A DNA stretch of 45,308 nucleotides from Pseudomonadota bacterium. Lineage in GTDB: Bacteria > Pseudomonadota > Gammaproteobacteria > JAKAQQ01. The DNA is taken from the NCBI GenBank assembly GCA_021828045.1, contig JAKATI010000004.1, positions 1 through 45,308 on the forward strand. The letters run 5' to 3'. Made by a program: the position numbers and the translations under genes. The first letter of the stretch is position 1. Each line of letters opens with the position of its first letter. Shown here piece after piece: positions 43,255 to 45,308 of this stretch. Below the pieces are notes generated by a model, which was not told the DNA's origin, did no database searches, and saw only the letters and a program-made list of their open reading frames with translations.

Positions 43255-44270
43255 TGGGAATTTCCCAGACAATCGACGGTACCGGAGTCCTCCTCCTCAA
43301 CTTGGGGACTCCGGATGCTCCAACGGCATCCGCGGTCCGACGGTATCTTCGGGAGTTTTTGACCGACCCGCGGGTCATTGATCTGCCGCGCATTCCCTGG
43401 CGGATCCTCCTTGAGGGCGTGATCCTCCCCCTCCGTTCACCCCGTTCAGCCCGACGTTATCAGACCATCTGGACAGAGAGAGGATCTCCCCTGCTCGTCC
43501 ATTCGGAGGATCTCCGCGAGGAGCTTGCACTCCGACTGGCGGCAAATGGCCGGGATCTGCCGGTGCCGGTTGCGCTCGGCATGCGTTACGGCACGCCCTC
43601 GATCCACCAAGCCCTGAAAACCCTGGGTGTGCTCAAACGTCTTGTCATCCTCCCGCTCTATCCGCAATATTCAGCCGCCACGACTGCAAGTGCCTTCGAC
43701 GGACTCGCTCAAGCCCTGGCTCAAACTCCCCGAGTTCCGGAAGTCCTTTTTCTCACGGAATATCACCTCGAAGCCGGCTATCTGGATGCGATCGCCCATT
43801 CCATCCAGCAAATCTGGCGGCAGGATGGGACTCCCGATTTCCTGTTGTTCTCGTTCCACGGACTGCCCCAAAAAAGCGTGGCTCAAGGGGATCCCTACTT
43901 CCATCAGTGCCTTGCGACGGCAAAGGCCGTGAGTACCCGCCTGGCCCTCGAGCCCACGCGGTGGAGCGTTTCCTTCCAGTCACGCTTTGGGCCAGCACAA
44001 TGGCTTCCCCCATATACGCTTAGTCGAGTACGGGAACTGGCACGAACGGGAATCCGGAACCTAGATGTCGTCTGTCCCGGTTTTGCCTGCGACTGTCTCG
44101 AAACGCTTGAGGAGATCGCCGTTGAAAATGCCCAGGCATTCCATGAAGCCGGAGGAGGGGTTTTCCGTTACCTACCGGCACTCAACGCCAGTCCCGGGCA
44201 GGTTGAAGCCCTAGCCATCCTGATCGAACGGAAAATCGCTGGTCACCCACCAACACCGTCTCCCACATAG
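43254..44270 (+). CDS. hemH: Ferrochelatase
   Basis: HemH inserts Fe(II) into protoporphyrin IX, the last step of haem synthesis. The 338-residue protein shows VLLLNLGTPDAP, ALGMRYGTPSI, LPLYPQYSAATTAS, and the catalytic His in LLFSFHGLPQKS; VCPGFACDCLETLEEI near the C-terminus is also typical. Translation starts at a GTG overlapping the thiolase stop by 1 bp. It complements hemCDXY at 4.5-8.5 kb. Confidence 0.96.
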   Translation: MGISQTIDGTGVLLLNLGTPDAPTASAVRRYLREFLTDPRVIDLPRIPWRILLEGVILPLRSPRSARRYQTIWTERGSPLLVHSEDLREELALRLAANGRDLPVPVALGMRYGTPSIHQALKTLGVLKRLVILPLYPQYSAATTASAFDGLAQALAQTPRVPEVLFLTEYHLEAGYLDAIAHSIQQIWRQDGTPDFLLFSFHGLPQKSVAQGDPYFHQCLATAKAVSTRLALEPTRWSVSFQSRFGPAQWLPPYTLSRVRELARTGIRNLDVVCPGFACDCLETLEEIAVENAQAFHEAGGGVFRYLPALNASPGQVEALAILIERKIAGHPPTPSPT

Positions 44271-44295
44271 AATAGCGGGAGACGACTTCATCAAT

Positions 44296-44369
44296 GGGCC
44301 TATAGCTCAGCTGGTTAGAGCAGTCGACTCATAATCGATTGGTCGCAGGTTCGATTCCTGCTGGGCCCA
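44296..44369 (+). tRNA. tRNA with CAT anticodon, probably tRNA-Ile2 (lysidine type)
   Basis: The acceptor stem is GGGCCTA/TGGGCCC, the D-arm GCTCAG, the anticodon loop CTCATAA (CAT), and the T-loop GGTTCGATTCC. The C4:G69 and C5:G68 pairs are determinants for tRNA-Ile lysidine synthase, so tRNA-Ile2 is favoured over elongator tRNA-Met. Unlike the other tRNAs here, the 3' end is followed by TCA rather than CCA (44370-44372), so CCA must be added after transcription. An integrase gene follows, so the 3' end is a likely attachment site. Confidence 0.85.
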
Positions 44370-44396
44370 TCAATAAAAACAACAAGTTATAAAAGT

Positions 44397-44411
44397 AAAT
44401 CCTTAGGATTT
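44397..44411. repeat. Short inverted repeat before the integrase gene
   Basis: AAATCC-TTA-GGATTT forms a perfect 6-bp inverted repeat in the AT-rich stretch between the tRNA and the integrase. A nearby direct repeat TGCCATA (44431-44450 region) is also present. They could be recombinase arm or regulator sites; this is speculative. Confidence 0.35.
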
Positions 44412-44464
44412 GAAGTAAAAAACCATCTATGCCATACTATTGCCATAGTTTGAGGAGATTTCCC

Positions 44465-45308
44465 ATGGCCACATTGAGGAAACGGAAGGGTCCGAATGGA
44501 CGGAATGTCTGGCAGGTCCAGATCGTGCGGAGGGGATTCCCTCCCCAGTACCGGACCTTCAACACCCGGGACCAGGCCGAGAGCTGGGCCCGGGTCACAG
44601 AAGCCCAGATGGACCAGGGGCTCTGGCATGACCGGAGCGAGGGGGACCGGACCCTGCTCCGGGAGGCCCTGGTCCGTTATGAGCAGGAAATTACCCCCCG
44701 GAAAGCCTCCCAGCAGCCGGAACGGAGCCGGATCCGGATGGTCAGCGGGAGTTTTCTCGGGGACCTGGCCTTGAGCCGGATCACGGGAAGGGATGTGGCG
44801 GACTACATCCGGGACCGGCAGGCCGGGGGGGCGAGCGCCCATACCGTCCGGCTCGATCTCAGTCTTCTTTCCCACCTCTATTCGGTGGCCCGGAGTGCCT
44901 GGGGGATGGAGTATCTGGTGAACCCGGTACCCCTGGCCAAGCTCGCTCGTCCCAAGATCCCGAGGGGACGGGAACGGAGACTCCTCGAGGGGGAGGAGGA
45001 GAAGCTCTTGAGGGCAGCCTCTCCTGCCTTTGGGGCGGTGATCCGGTGGGCTCTTGCCACGGCCATGCGGCGGGGGGAGATCGCGAACCTCAGGTGGGAA
45101 CATGTGGACCGGCCCCGCCGGTCCGTCCTTCTCCCCGAGACCAAGAACGGGGAGACCCGCTCGGTCCCCCTGTCCCCGGCCGCTCTCGCGGTCCTGGAGA
45201 GCATTCCGAGGAGGCTCGATGGGTCGGTCTTTGGCCTTTCACCCAATGCGATCGAGCTGGCCTGGAGGCGAACCGTGACCCGGGCCGGGATCACGGGACT
45301 CCGCTTCC
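44465..45308 (+). CDS. Tyrosine recombinase / integrase (partial at window end)
   Basis: The frame is open from ATG 44465 (GAGGAG just upstream) to the window edge, about 281 codons. The N-terminal part reads MATLRKRKGPNGRNVWQVQI, as in phage-type integrases. A core-binding domain follows (SRITGRDVADYIRDRQ; HTVRLDLSLLSHLY). The catalytic domain begins with RWALATAMRRGEIANLRWEH, where R202 is the likely first catalytic Arg. The HxxR and Tyr motifs lie beyond the window. Codon choice (very frequent CGG and AGG for Arg) differs from neighbouring genes and suggests acquisition. It sits 93 bp after the CAT tRNA, the usual arrangement for an island or prophage. Confidence 0.92.
   Translation, partial: MATLRKRKGPNGRNVWQVQIVRRGFPPQYRTFNTRDQAESWARVTEAQMDQGLWHDRSEGDRTLLREALVRYEQEITPRKASQQPERSRIRMVSGSFLGDLALSRITGRDVADYIRDRQAGGASAHTVRLDLSLLSHLYSVARSAWGMEYLVNPVPLAKLARPKIPRGRERRLLEGEEEKLLRAASPAFGAVIRWALATAMRRGEIANLRWEHVDRPRRSVLLPETKNGETRSVPLSPAALAVLESIPRRLDGSVFGLSPNAIELAWRRTVTRAGITGLRF

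Noticed and set aside
44387..45103. Open frame on the minus strand opposite the integrase
   Set aside because: The plus-strand frame gives a clear tyrosine recombinase; the opposite frame has no recognisable domain.

Overview
This window looks like chromosomal DNA of a GC-rich gammaproteobacterium. The evidence is synteny: tRNA-Tyr/Gly/Thr leading into tuf, an AlgZ/AlgR-type two-component pair followed by hemC-hemD-hemX-hemY, the divergent tesA / ybbA-ybbP arrangement, ubiK, rlmJ, ttcA and queD. A Cyc2-like cytochrome-porin fusion beside a c4-type dihaem cytochrome hints at an acidophilic or iron/sulfur-oxidising lineage (an Acidiferrobacter-like organism would fit), but this is inference and no search was run.

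Layout. 1-0.5 kb (-): start of tuf preceded by three tRNAs and a strong sigma70 promoter. 0.65-4.4 kb (-): a tightly overlapping 5-oxoprolinase cassette (small membrane protein, pxpB, pxpC, pxpA, EamA transporter). 4.5-11.2 kb (-): oxidoreductase, LytS/LytTR two-component pair and hemCDXY, for early tetrapyrrole synthesis. 11.2-14.0 kb: divergent speA and speE (polyamines). 14.0-15.2 kb: a DUF4124 protein, a P-II protein and ubiK. 15.2-19.5 kb: a redox block of monohaem cytochrome c, ACT-domain malic enzyme, and an apparent two-gene unit (dihaem c4 cytochrome, Cyc2-like cytochrome-porin) behind a perfect FNR/FixK-type palindrome. 19.5-20.55 kb: no intact gene, but relics of an IS5-type and an ISL3-type transposase. 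20.55-24.4 kb: a TIGR03032-type protein, ubiA, tRNA-Ser, an odd miniature TonB-plug protein and tRNA-Arg. 24.4-31.5 kb: a zincin-like protein, a GT39 glycosyltransferase, rlmJ, a DUF2784 protein, and an operon of a GCDH-like acyl-CoA dehydrogenase with a fused alpha/beta 2-oxoacid dehydrogenase E1. 31.5-35.8 kb: cysQ, a chalcone-isomerase-like protein, queD, ttcA and two divergent small outer-membrane barrels. 35.8-44.3 kb: ybbA-ybbP / tesA, fadD, a small glycine-rich protein, a thiolase and hemH. 44.3 kb to the end: a CAT-anticodon tRNA followed by a tyrosine recombinase that runs off the window, the probable left edge of an integrated element.

How the genes fit together. hemCDXY and hemH supply haem, and several c-type cytochromes here would use it. 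FadD, thiolase, TesA and the acyl-CoA dehydrogenase point to acyl-CoA turnover. UbiA and UbiK belong to ubiquinone biosynthesis. The genes are packed closely, with many 1-41 bp overlaps. The least ordinary parts are the FNR-box cytochrome/Cyc2-like unit, the miniature TonB-plug protein with a palindrome inside its promoter, the C11 tract in the response-regulator linker, and the tRNA/integrase junction.
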